Part shown: one piece after another, positions 63,915 through 64,000 of the stretch
Position numbering within the stretch: the stretch's first letter is position 1
How the letters are laid out: every line of letters starts with the position of its first letter
Source of the DNA: Symsagittifera roscoffensis
Lineage: Eukaryota > Xenacoelomorpha > Acoela > Convolutidae
DNA: 64,000 nt
Direction: 5' to 3'
Assembly (NCBI RefSeq): GCF_963678635.1
Contig: NC_087066.1
Location: 43,885,624 to 43,949,623 of the forward strand
Made by a program: the position numbers and the translations under genes
The notes under the pieces: generated by a model
Told to the model about the DNA's origin: nothing
Database searches by the model: none
What the model saw: only the letters and a program-made list of their open reading frames with translations

Positions 63915-64000
63915 CTAATAATTAAGTTTGCGATTAGCAAGCGTAATCAAAACGGGGTATAGACATTTTTTTTCGGGTTAAAAATTAGTTCAATAGAATC
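63915..64000. other. Flank beyond the truncated LINE
   Basis: AT-rich bases after the 5' truncation point. I see nothing recognisable in this short stretch. Confidence 0.4.

Noticed and set aside
1-64000. Host genes, tRNA or rRNA genes
   Set aside because: Every long frame is explained by a transposon. No cloverleaf or rRNA-like stretch was recognised; the primer-binding sites match only a tRNA 3' end.

Overview
The window is made almost entirely of nested retrotransposons, and I see no host gene. Long protein-coding transposons, a CR1/Jockey-like LINE and a LINE with a restriction-like endonuclease point to an invertebrate animal genome. I cannot name the species.

Layout: an old, decayed LINE on the + strand (here LINE-A) is the recipient of everything else up to 62.24 kb. 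Its 5' part (end of the endonuclease, reverse transcriptase) is at 12357-14445. It is interrupted by giant LTR element 1 (14446-38834, minus strand), resumes at 38835-39339, is interrupted by giant LTR element 2 (39340-62019, minus strand), and finishes at 62020-62240 in a CTA microsatellite. Both elements are flanked by perfect 3-bp target duplications (TAA and ATT). Removing each one restores the LINE reading frame. Left of element 1, a 6.3-kb segment (LINE-A 5' part, 3' LTR and 3' end of element 1) is present in two more tandem copies, giving near-identical units at 1-6060, 6061-12356 and 12357-18705. At the right end (62529-63914, minus strand) lies a 5'-truncated second LINE with a CCHC motif and a restriction-like endonuclease.

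The two giant elements are relatives with the same plan but diverged proteins and different LTRs. Read on the minus strand the order is: 5' LTR, primer-binding site, a 2.3-3 kb repeat-rich leader, gag-pol (gag, two zinc knuckles, aspartic protease, reverse transcriptase, RNase H, integrase with GPF module, acidic tail, macro-like domain), a short gap, then a second long coding region of about 2,900 codons (ORF2), a polypurine tract and the 3' LTR. ORF2 holds an N-terminal helical domain, a coiled coil, an SGNH/GDSL esterase domain with all catalytic residues, a second degenerate SGNH-like domain, and two large conserved regions that I do not recognise. Element 2 is younger (LTRs under 1% different by eye) and nearly intact in gag-pol. 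Element 1 is older (LTRs about 3-4% different) and carries many stops and frameshifts. Their breaks fall at different places, so each copy shows where the other was once open.

The novel content is this Gypsy-like architecture of about 23-24 kb: a macro-like domain fused to Pol, a second giant polyprotein with tandem SGNH domains, and many copies of the polypurine-tract core scattered through pol.
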